This document shows positions 1 to 5,571 of a DNA stretch of 10,224 nt, one piece after another. The notes under the pieces were generated by a model. The model was not told the DNA's origin, did not search any database, and saw only the letters and a program-made list of their open reading frames with translations. Every line of letters begins with the position of its first letter. The stretch's first letter is position 1. Location: contig CAKTGW010000007.1 in assembly GCA_934561725.1 (NCBI GenBank), forward strand, positions 1 to 10,224. The letters run 5' to 3'. This DNA comes from an uncultured Oscillospiraceae bacterium. GTDB lineage: Bacteria; Bacillota; Clostridia; Oscillospirales; Oscillospiraceae. Both the position numbers and the translations under genes were made by a program.

Positions 1-1901
1 AGTCCGGCTGGATATCCAGACTGGAGCGGGGCGAGGCTGTTGTGATCTCGGACACAGAGGCAGAAAAAGAAATCCTGCCCGTAGCCTATGAGCTGTTTCG
101 CAGGCAGAATATCCGTTCGGCCATCGCGTTTCCTGTAATTGCCCACCGCCGCCTGTGCGGCTTTATCAGTGTGGACAATCCCATAGAGCTTTCTCCCGCG
201 GCGCTGCGCCTGCTGAACGTTATTGGAGATCACCTGGGCAGCCTGCGCGAAAATCTGCGGATGTACAGGCAGATGGAGCAGAAAAACGCGGATCTGGAGC
301 AGGCGCGGGGTGCGGCGCAGATGAATAATGAGGTCATTTCTGCCATCAGCAAGCTCTATTGGCGTGTTTACCGGCTGGATCTGCCCACAGATACTGTGGA
401 AGAGATCGCCGCGGACGGCGAGATCCATGCCGAGATGAAAAAGACCAACTGGATATCCCAACTGTTTCCCAGATCCTGCCGGGAGACAAATGCGCCGGAA
501 TACATCGACAGAATGCTTGCTTTTCTGGACACAAAAACGCTGGCGGAACGCCTGCGTGACCGGGATACGATCTCTCAGGAATATCTGACAAACCGCGGAA
601 ACTGGCATGTGGGCAGCTTTGTTGTCCAGAAGCGGGACGAAAAGGGCGATGCGGTGAGGCTGCTGTATGTGATCCGGATCATCAATGAGCAGAAGGCGCA
701 GGAGATAGAGTATGAGCGTCGCCTGGCACAGAGCGCTGAGGAGGCACACCGAGCCAATATGGCCAAAACGGACTTTCTGCGCCGCATGAGTCATGATATC
801 CGCACGCCAATCAACGCGATCCGGGGAATGGTGGAGATCGCCAACCATTATCCGCGGGACTTTGAGCGTCTGCAGGACTGCCGGGACAAGATCTGGCAGG
901 CATCCGGTTATCTGCTCTCGCTGGTCAACAGTGTGCTGGATATGAATAAGCTGGAATCCGGCAGCGTGATCCTGGAGCACAAGCCCTTTGATCTGCGGAA
1001 GCTTTTGAATGAGGCCAATACAGTGGCGCGGATACAGGCAGCGGAATATGGCCTCCGCTATATTTCAGACGGAGACGGTGCGGCGGTGACGCACCGCTAT
1101 CTCATCGGCAGTCCTACTCATCTCAAGCAGATTTTGCTGAACTTTTCCAGCAATGCCGTTAAATACAATAAATTCGGCGGAGAGATCCGGGTCACCTGCC
1201 GGGAGACGGCCTTTGACGGCGTGCGGACAGAGCTCTGCTTTACCTGTACGGACACCGGCGTAGGCATGAGCGAGGAATTCCAGAAGCACATGTTTGAGCC
1301 CTTTGTTCAGGAGAGAAAAAATGACGCCCGGACCCGCTATAACGGTTCCGGACTTGGACTGACGATCGCAAAGACGCTGGCGGAGCAGATGGGCGGCCGG
1401 ATCGACTTTACCAGTCAGGAAGGTGTAGGGACCACGTTTAAACTCACCATGTCCTTTGATGTGGATCCGGAGCCGCAGGCGGAGGAGACAGACGGCGCGA
1501 CGCCGGAATATGATTTTTCCGGCCTGCATGTCCTTCTGGCGGAGGACAATGAGCTGAATCAGGAGATCGCACAGTTCCTTCTGGAGCAGAGCGGGATCTC
1601 TGTTACGGCCGTGCAGAACGGCCGTGAGGCGGTGGATGCCTTTGAGATGTCGGAACCCGGCGGCTACGATGCCATTTTTATGGATATTATGATGCCTGTG
1701 ATGAACGGACTGACTGCGGCGCAGACCATCCGCGCCCTGCCGCGGCCCGACGCAAAGACGGTGCCGATTTTTGCTATGACGGCCAATGCCTTTGCGGACG
1801 ATGTGGAAAAATGTATTGCTGCCGGTATGAATGAACATTTTGGGAAACCTCTGGATTCCAAAAAGATCCTTCAAACGATCAGCAGATACTGCGGAAGATA
1901 A
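1..1901 (+). CDS. Hybrid sensor histidine kinase, GAF-PAS-HisKA-HATPase-REC (5' partial)
   Basis: The open frame runs to the left window edge (first full codon at position 3), so the true start lies upstream and the GTG at 42 is internal. Numbering from that GTG: the end of a GAF domain fills about residues 1-75 (SVDNP near its end). A short coiled-coil follows, then a PAS-like sensor at about 95-230. The HisKA dimerisation helix contains SHDIRTPIN with phospho-acceptor His251. The HATPase domain has its N box at NFSSNAVKYN (367-376), DTGVGM (404-409) and GSGLGL (435-440). The C-terminal receiver has an acidic pair in LLAEDN, acceptor Asp548 in MDIMMP, and the conserved Thr and Lys (AMTAN, GKP). 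All catalytic residues are present, so the part seen looks functional. No membrane segment appears, which suggests a cytosolic sensor, although the missing N-terminus could change that. The ligand is unknown. A receiver fused to a kinase usually needs an HPt partner, and one is encoded next door at 1958-2308. Confidence 0.93.
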   Translation, partial: SGWISRLERGEAVVISDTEAEKEILPVAYELFRRQNIRSAIAFPVIAHRRLCGFISVDNPIELSPAALRLLNVIGDHLGSLRENLRMYRQMEQKNADLEQARGAAQMNNEVISAISKLYWRVYRLDLPTDTVEEIAADGEIHAEMKKTNWISQLFPRSCRETNAPEYIDRMLAFLDTKTLAERLRDRDTISQEYLTNRGNWHVGSFVVQKRDEKGDAVRLLYVIRIINEQKAQEIEYERRLAQSAEEAHRANMAKTDFLRRMSHDIRTPINAIRGMVEIANHYPRDFERLQDCRDKIWQASGYLLSLVNSVLDMNKLESGSVILEHKPFDLRKLLNEANTVARIQAAEYGLRYISDGDGAAVTHRYLIGSPTHLKQILLNFSSNAVKYNKFGGEIRVTCRETAFDGVRTELCFTCTDTGVGMSEEFQKHMFEPFVQERKNDARTRYNGSGLGLTIAKTLAEQMGGRIDFTSQEGVGTTFKLTMSFDVDPEPQAEETDGATPEYDFSGLHVLLAEDNELNQEIAQFLLEQSGISVTAVQNGREAVDAFEMSEPGGYDAIFMDIMMPVMNGLTAAQTIRALPRPDAKTVPIFAMTANAFADDVEKCIAAGMNEHFGKPLDSKKILQTISRYCGR

Positions 1902-1905
1902 ACAG

Positions 1906-1945
1906 AAAAGCTCCCGGCACAAATCGTGCCGGGAGCTTTTTATAT
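1906..1945. terminator. Bidirectional rho-independent terminator
   Basis: A perfect 15-bp stem (arms 1906-1920 and 1926-1940) closes a 5-base loop. The right arm ends in TTTT and runs into TATAT. On the minus strand the stem is also followed by a T-rich stretch. It lies between the convergent kinase and HPt genes, 4 bases after the kinase stop and 12 bases from the HPt stop, so it probably ends both transcripts. Confidence 0.9.
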
Positions 1946-1957
1946 CATCCGGAATTC

Positions 1958-2308
1958 TCAGGCGTCCAGCTCGTCGATGGAGCTGAGGATCAGAGCCTGA
2001 TCTTCAGCGACCGCGGTATAAAGAGCGGAATCGGTCAGCGGACGGGGGCCGCGCAGGGCTTCGGTCAAAGCGTCGGCGCTGACGTGCAGGCGGTCAAAGC
2101 CCAAATTGAGAGCCAGACCCTTGAGCGTGTGCGCGGCGCGGAAGGCCGTTTCCCAGTCGCCGGCGGCCTGAGCAGTCTGCAATTCGGAGAAGGTGCCGTC
2201 TTGACGGTATTTCAGGATAAATTTGCGGAGAAGTGTCTCATTGTACAGGCGGCCGATGGTTTTCTGGTAATCGCCGCCGATCTTGGCATAAAAGGCTTCA
2301 AGAGTCAT
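1958..2308 (-). CDS. Stand-alone HPt phosphotransfer protein
   Basis: This 116-residue protein is a single HPt domain. The motif AAHTLKGLALNLGF carries the phospho-accepting histidine (His60) with the Lys-Gly two residues later that is typical of HPt four-helix bundles. Such proteins have no kinase activity; they carry a phosphoryl group between two receiver aspartates. The start is an ATG preceded by GGAG about nine bases upstream, with a good promoter just beyond. The gene converges on the hybrid kinase (which ends in a receiver) and diverges from the GGDEF-REC-HD-GYP gene (which holds a second receiver). It is therefore the natural shuttle between them, but the pairing is an inference. Its small size and lack of other domains are normal for the family. 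Confidence 0.92.
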   Translation of the reverse strand: MTLEAFYAKIGGDYQKTIGRLYNETLLRKFILKYRQDGTFSELQTAQAAGDWETAFRAAHTLKGLALNLGFDRLHVSADALTEALRGPRPLTDSALYTAVAEDQALILSSIDELDA

Positions 2309-2343
2309 ATCTCAATTCTCCAATCTGTCATTCGAACACCAAT

Positions 2344-2372
2344 ATCATAAACAGATGAATAAAAGAAGTAAA
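2344..2372 (-). promoter_or_regulatory. Predicted promoter of the HPt gene
   Basis: On the minus strand, TTTACT (2367-2372) and TATGAT (2344-2349) are separated by 17 bases, matching sigma-A boxes at 4/6 and 5/6 positions. The predicted transcript starts near 2337, giving a leader of about 29 bases that contains the GGAG ribosome site. Confidence 0.6.
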
Positions 2373-2391
2373 GGCTAATTTTGAAACAATA

Positions 2392-2420
2392 TGGACTTTT
2401 TTGCTGAATTATGATAGAAT
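2392..2420 (+). promoter_or_regulatory. Predicted promoter of the GGDEF-REC-HD-GYP gene
   Basis: TGGACT (2392-2397) and TAGAAT (2415-2420) are separated by 17 bases, matching 4/6 and 5/6 consensus positions. Transcription would begin near 2427. That excludes the in-frame TTG at 2401 as the start codon and supports a start at 2485 or 2494. The -35 box lies 19 bases from that of the divergent HPt promoter, so one bound regulator could affect both. Confidence 0.55.
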
Positions 2421-2493
2421 AACTCATCTTTACGTATACTTAACGGGCTACCTTTTGCTATGGGGACGGGCAGGAAAGGAACAGGTGCGTCAT

Positions 2494-4425
2494 ATGCTGA
2501 CGATGCAGCAATTTGAACCGGAGCTGGAACATTATAAGGATATTTTTACTGTTTCACGCCTGATCGATGCAGAGTCGATCCTGAAAACGGAATCCGGCCA
2601 GATGGCTGCCATGCCTGTGGAGGATCCGTGTCCTATGAAGCACGAGCCGTGGAAGGCACATCCCTGTAAAAGCTGCGTGGTCTGTCAGGCTATGGATCAG
2701 AAAACCAAGAAGACAAAGCTGGAATTTGTCGGCTCGACCGTGTATCAGGTCACAGCCAAATACCTTGAGATAGAGAATAAGGCCTATGTGCTGGAGCTGA
2801 TCCAGAAGCTGGACGACGATTCGCTGATCGCGCCGGAGGACAGCGAGAAGCTGGTCAATAAGCTGCTGCCCTACAGAGACAAGCTCTACCTTGACCCGGC
2901 TACAAAATGCGCCTATAACCGGCGGTATTATGAGGACGCGATCAAGGATACGGTGATGGATGCCGGCGTTGCCGTGGTAGATCTGGACGATTTCAAGCTG
3001 TATAACGATACCTTCGGCCACAGGGCAGGGGATATGGCGCTGGAGACCTTTGCCCAGATCGCCTATCAGAATATCCGCAAAACCGACGCACTGATCCGCT
3101 ATGGCGGCGACGAATTTGTGATCGTCATGCCGGACATTCCTGAAGAGGCTATGCAGAAAAAGCTGCAATTGATCTGCACGCAGGCCCATGATGCGCTGAT
3201 CCCCGGATATCCGCACATGCAGATATCTGTATCGATCGGTGGCGCGATAGCGCATAATGAGACCATCGGCAGTGCCCAGGAGCGGGCGGACAAAATGATG
3301 TACCGGGCCAAGACCCGGAAGAACACGGTTGTCACCGAGCAGAAAACGGAGCATTCGCAGGAGCGGGTGCCTAAGCAGAAGATCCTGATCACCGACGACG
3401 CTGAGCTCAACCGGATGATGCTGGCCGGAATACTGGGCGATGAATACGAGATACTGGAGGCGGAAAACGGCCGTCAGTGCATGGAACAGCTGCGGAAGCA
3501 CCGCGGAAATATCAGCGTGCTCCTGCTGGACATTGTCATGGCCGTTATGGACGGCTTTGAGGTCCTTACGGAAATGGCGCGGCTGGGGTATCTGGAGGAT
3601 ATTCCGGTCATTATGATCTCCACTGCGGATTCGGAGGATGTGATCCGCCGGGCCTATGAACTGGGCGTAACGGACTATATCAGCCGTCCCTTTGACGCAA
3701 AGATCGTTTATCGCCGCGTGGTCAACGCCATTAATCTGTATGCAAAACGGCGCCGGCTGATCGCGCTGGTCAAGAATCAGATCGCTGAGAGAGAAAAGAA
3801 CAACGATATGATGCTCAGCATTCTCAGCCATATTATGGAGTTCCGTAATTGCGAGAGCGGCCTGCATGTGCTGCATATGCGGCAGCTGACCGAGCTGTTC
3901 CTGTCTGAGCTGGTGCTGCAGACCAATAAGTACCAGCTGGATACCGATAAACGCGAGATGATCACTATGGCGTCATCCCTGCATGATATCGGCAAGATCG
4001 CGATCCCCGAGGAGATCCTCAACAAGCCCGGCAAGCTCACGCCGGAAGAGTTTGAGGTCATGAAGACCCATACCACCATAGGAGCAGAGATGCTGTCCAA
4101 GCTGGAGCAGTACCGGGATGAGCCGCTGGTACGCACAGCCTATGAGATCTGCCGCTGGCACCATGAGCGCTATGACGGCCGGGGCTATCCGGATGGGCTG
4201 GTGGGCGATGCGATCCCCATCTCCGCGCAGATCGTGTCTATTGCAGACGTATACGATGCGCTGGTCAGCCCGCGGGTCTACAAAAAAGCGCTCTCACATG
4301 AGACGGCAGTGCAGATGATCCTGAACGGTGAGTGCGGTGTGTTCAATCCGCTTTTGCTTGACTGTCTGCGTGCAATTGCGGATAAGCTCCCGGGATTGAA
4401 GTACAGCCCCACCAAGATGCGGTAG
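2494..4425 (+). CDS. GGDEF-REC-HD-GYP bifunctional c-di-GMP signalling protein
   Basis: From the ATG at 2494 the protein is 643 residues long. An N-terminal PAS-like region (about 1-125) carries a Cys-x11-Cys-x2-Cys-x2-Cys cluster. A diguanylate cyclase domain follows (about 135-290) with DLDDFKLYNDTFGH, the GGDEF signature (204-208) and an inhibitory-site RxxD (RKTD, 195-198). A receiver domain (about 300-420) has acceptor Asp346. The C-terminal HD-GYP phosphodiesterase has LHDIGK (His497-Asp498) and HHERYDGRGYP (GYP at 564-566). Both catalytic centres look intact, so the protein could make and degrade c-di-GMP under control of receiver phosphorylation. In the receiver, the usual Pro of MPxMDG is Ala and the usual Lys before PF is Arg. 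Start choice: the frame is open from TTG 2401, but the predicted promoter overlaps that position. GTG 2485, five bases after AGGAAAGG, is the main alternative. The adjacent HPt gene suggests a phosphorelay input. No membrane segment is seen. Confidence 0.92.
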   Translation: MLTMQQFEPELEHYKDIFTVSRLIDAESILKTESGQMAAMPVEDPCPMKHEPWKAHPCKSCVVCQAMDQKTKKTKLEFVGSTVYQVTAKYLEIENKAYVLELIQKLDDDSLIAPEDSEKLVNKLLPYRDKLYLDPATKCAYNRRYYEDAIKDTVMDAGVAVVDLDDFKLYNDTFGHRAGDMALETFAQIAYQNIRKTDALIRYGGDEFVIVMPDIPEEAMQKKLQLICTQAHDALIPGYPHMQISVSIGGAIAHNETIGSAQERADKMMYRAKTRKNTVVTEQKTEHSQERVPKQKILITDDAELNRMMLAGILGDEYEILEAENGRQCMEQLRKHRGNISVLLLDIVMAVMDGFEVLTEMARLGYLEDIPVIMISTADSEDVIRRAYELGVTDYISRPFDAKIVYRRVVNAINLYAKRRRLIALVKNQIAEREKNNDMMLSILSHIMEFRNCESGLHVLHMRQLTELFLSELVLQTNKYQLDTDKREMITMASSLHDIGKIAIPEEILNKPGKLTPEEFEVMKTHTTIGAEMLSKLEQYRDEPLVRTAYEICRWHHERYDGRGYPDGLVGDAIPISAQIVSIADVYDALVSPRVYKKALSHETAVQMILNGECGVFNPLLLDCLRAIADKLPGLKYSPTKMR

Positions 4426-4476
4426 GCGGGAGAAGAAAAGCTGGCGAAAATACTGTAAGAGTTATTCCTTGAATAT

Positions 4477-4513
4477 AAGGCACCCCTTGATAAGCAAGGG
4501 GCGCCTTCTTTGT
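4477..4513 (+). terminator. Terminator-like hairpin after the GGDEF-REC-HD-GYP gene
   Basis: Two 13-base arms (4477-4489 and 4495-4507) pair with one A-C mismatch around a 5-base loop. The following CTTTGTG is only a weak U tract. Its place 51 bases after the stop codon fits a terminator for that gene. Confidence 0.55.
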
Positions 4514-4543
4514 GTCGGCGTCTATGCTCTCTGCGCCGGGGCG

Positions 4544-4710
4544 AAGGCTCCCTTGTGTAAAGGGAGCTGCCGGCTTTGCCGGCTGAGGGATTGCCGTTCC
4601 CCCCCTTCTTGCCGCGCTTGCGCAACTCTGACACTCCCGCTGAAATGACGGCGATTTGATCCCCTCAGTCAGCTGCGCTGACAGCTCCCCTTGGAACCAA
4701 GGGGAGCCTT
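4544..4710. repeat. Inverted pair of two-hairpin repeat modules (MITE-like element)
   Basis: The left module (4544-4593, plus) and the right module (about 4650-4710, inverted) share one layout: AAGGCTCCC, a first hairpin closed by GCTCCC/GGGAGC, a second 6-bp hairpin with a 3-base loop, then TGAGGGGA or TGAGGGA. First hairpins are 4547-4554/4560-4567 on the left and 4684-4694/4697-4707 on the right. Second hairpins are GCCGGC-TTT-GCCGGC (4569-4583) and GTCAGC-TGC-GCTGAC (4668-4682). Second-hairpin sequences differ between modules while pairing stays perfect. The complementarity continues weakly inward (ATTGCCGTT near 4590 against GACGGCGAT near 4648). No coding frame of note lies inside. The layout suggests a non-autonomous mobile or REP-like repeat. 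I recall similar sequences in gut Clostridia genomes but could not search. No target duplication was identified. Confidence 0.7.
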
Positions 4711-4737
4711 GCTTTGGGCGGTACCTAAGCGCACTCT

Positions 4738-4790
4738 AAGCCTCCCTTGTGTAAGGGGAGGTGGCGGCCCGCAGGGCTGACGGAGGGGGT
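4738..4790 (+). repeat. Third related two-hairpin repeat module
   Basis: This stretch repeats the layout of the preceding pair with different bases: AAGCCTCCC, a stem of 4741-4748 with 4754-4761 (one G-T wobble) around the same GTGTA loop as the left module, a shorter GCCC-GCA-GGGC hairpin (4767-4777), then TGACGGAGGGGG. It looks like a variant or solo copy of the same repeat family, in plus orientation. It sits between the inverted pair and the tRNA terminator and overlaps no supported gene. Confidence 0.6.
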
Positions 4791-4819
4791 GCCGTCCAGC
4801 TCACAGACGGTTACACGCG

Positions 4820-4857
4820 AAAAATCCCCCGGAAAGAAGTGTGGCCTTTCCGGGGGA
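4820..4857 (-). terminator. Terminator of the tRNA operon
   Basis: A perfect 12-bp GC-rich stem (4825-4836 with 4846-4857, 9-base loop) is followed on the minus strand by a run of T (4820-4824 read in reverse). It lies about 50 bases past the 3' end of tRNA-Lys, the last gene of the minus-strand tRNA cluster. Confidence 0.88.
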
Positions 4858-4909
4858 CTGTTTGACAATATAAAAAAGTCGTCACGAACCGACGAAGTCC
4901 GCGACGACA

Positions 4910-4985
4910 TGGTGACCCAGCGGAGATTCGAACTCCGGACACCCTGCTTAAAAGGCAGGTGCTCTGCCGACTGAGCTACTGGGTC
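4910..4985 (-). tRNA. tRNA-Lys (TTT anticodon)
   Basis: This is a 76-base cloverleaf with the 7-bp acceptor GACCCAG/CTGGGTC, an anticodon stem CCTGC/GCAGG around CTTTTAA, a T loop reading GTTCGAATC, and an encoded CCA end. The TTT anticodon reads AAA and AAG. It is the last gene of the five-tRNA operon, 4 bases after tRNA-Gln. Confidence 0.97.
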
Positions 4986-4989
4986 GTGC

Positions 4990-5064
4990 TGGCAGGGATG
5001 GCTGGACTCGAACCAGCGAATGCGGGAGTCAAAGTCCCGTGCCTTACCGCTTGGCTACACCCCT
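4990..5064 (-). tRNA. tRNA-Gln (TTG anticodon)
   Basis: This is a 75-base cloverleaf with acceptor AGGGGTG/CATCCCT (one G-U pair), discriminator G and an encoded CCA. The anticodon stem CGGGA/TCCCG encloses CTTTGAC, giving anticodon TTG. The first pair is A-U rather than G-C. It is the fourth gene in transcription order. Confidence 0.97.
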
Positions 5065-5083
5065 ATATGGGGAGAAATAAAAG

Positions 5084-5160
5084 TGGGGTGGGTAATGGGG
5101 CTCGAACCCACGACACCCGGAACCACAATCCGGTGCTCTGCCAACTGAGCTATACCCACC
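5084..5160 (-). tRNA. tRNA-His (GTG anticodon)
   Basis: This is a 77-base gene including the extra G at -1 that marks tRNA-His, opposite C73. The acceptor is GTGGGTA/TACCCAC and CCA is encoded. The anticodon stem CCGGA/TCCGG encloses TTGTGGT, giving GTG. It is the third gene of the operon. Confidence 0.97.
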
Positions 5161-5197
5161 ACATAATTTACGTACGCCATGCAGTATCAAAGGCGAT

Positions 5198-5274
5198 TGG
5201 CACGCCAGAAGGGACTCGAACCCCTGGCCTACTGCTTAGAAGGCAGTTGCTCTATCCGGCTGAGCTACTGGCGC
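5198..5274 (-). tRNA. tRNA-Arg (TCT anticodon)
   Basis: This is a 77-base cloverleaf. The acceptor GCGCCAG/CTGGCGT has a G1-U72 wobble, the discriminator is G and CCA is encoded. The anticodon stem ACTGC/GCAGT encloses CTTCTAA, giving TCT, which reads AGA and AGG. It is the second gene of the operon. Confidence 0.97.
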
Positions 5275-5309
5275 ATGTGTAAATATACGGGAAACTTTAT
5301 TCAATTTCT

Positions 5310-5334
5310 CGCTCCGCGAAATTCTCGTGGAGCG
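5310..5334 (-). other. Hairpin joining the tRNA-Gly 3' end to its trailer
   Basis: Arms 5310-5319 and 5325-5334 pair over 10 bp with one mismatch around the loop 5320-5324. In the minus-strand transcript this pairs the discriminator, CCA end and last acceptor bases of tRNA-Gly with the spacer before tRNA-Arg. It may guide processing of the precursor or may be chance. Confidence 0.35.
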
Positions 5335-5401
5335 GGTGATGGGAATCGAACCCACGTATCCAGCTTGGAAGGCTGGTGTTCTACCATTGAACTACACCCG
5401 C
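5328..5401 (-). tRNA. tRNA-Gly (TCC anticodon)
   Basis: This is a 74-base cloverleaf with acceptor GCGGGTG/CACCCGC, discriminator T and an encoded CCA. The anticodon stem CCAGC/GCTGG encloses CTTCCAA, giving TCC. It is the promoter-proximal gene of the operon, starting only a few bases after the predicted transcription start. Confidence 0.97.
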
Positions 5402-5411
5402 AAGCCTAGAA

Positions 5412-5440
5412 AGTATAACATTATTTGTTTTTTTTGTCAA
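5412..5440 (-). promoter_or_regulatory. Promoter of the tRNA operon
   Basis: On the minus strand a full consensus TTGACA (5435-5440) is 17 bases from TATACT (5412-5417). Transcription would start near 5405, about 4 bases before tRNA-Gly. The spacer is rich in A, including a run of eight A (5428-5435) that overlaps the first base pair of the -35 box. The strength suits a stable-RNA operon. Confidence 0.88.
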
Positions 5441-5478
5441 TAGCTTTTTTTGCAAAGTCTGACATGTCAACTGGAATA

Positions 5479-5519
5479 GATAATTGTCACCTTTTTTAAA
5501 AAATAGGTTGACAATTATC
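5479..5519. promoter_or_regulatory. Probable BirA operator upstream of bioY
   Basis: A 41-base near-palindrome has half-sites GATAATTGTCACC (5479-5491) and GGTTGACAATTATC (5506-5519) separated by 14 bases. Firmicute BirA sites have the form TTGTnAACC-N14/15-GGTTnACAA. Here the right half fits and the left lacks one A. It covers the bioY -35 box, so biotinyl-AMP-bound BirA would be expected to block transcription. The assignment rests on the motif form and on the biotin transporter gene that follows. Confidence 0.75.
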
Positions 5520-5536
5520 GAGAAATATGCTTTAAT
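5508..5536 (+). promoter_or_regulatory. Promoter of bioY
   Basis: TTGACA (5508-5513) and TTTAAT (5531-5536) are 17 bases apart. The -35 box lies inside the right half of the probable BirA operator. Transcription would start near 5543, leaving a short leader with GGGAGG (5556-5561) ten bases before the ATG, so no room for a riboswitch. Confidence 0.82.
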
Positions 5537-5571
5537 CAGGAAGTAGTTTTTTTCAGGGAGGAAACCGGATT

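Noticed and set aside
1065..1922. Open frame of 285 codons antisense to the kinase
   Set aside because: It overlaps the HATPase and receiver coding sequence, crosses the terminator and shows no family features.
2554..3876. Long open frame (440 codons) on the minus strand opposite the GGDEF-REC-HD-GYP gene
   Set aside because: It is antisense to a gene with strong domain evidence, has no recognisable motif and no ribosome site; codon bias of the real gene keeps the opposite frame open.
4544..4790. Repeat modules considered as a CRISPR array
   Set aside because: Modules are inverted and variable with no regular spacers, and there are no cas genes.
4747..5409. Several short plus-strand frames with peptides such as GLEPANAG and GNRTHVSSLEG
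   Set aside because: They are reverse-complement translations of the tRNA genes, a well-known source of false proteins.
5428..5435. Eight-base A/T run within the tRNA promoter spacer as a slippage (phase-variation) tract
   Set aside because: The run is short, lies before an essential tRNA operon where switching is unlikely, and nothing else supports it.
5543..5571. Possible riboswitch before bioY
   Set aside because: The predicted leader is under 30 bases, too short for a known riboswitch, and the operator explains the regulation.
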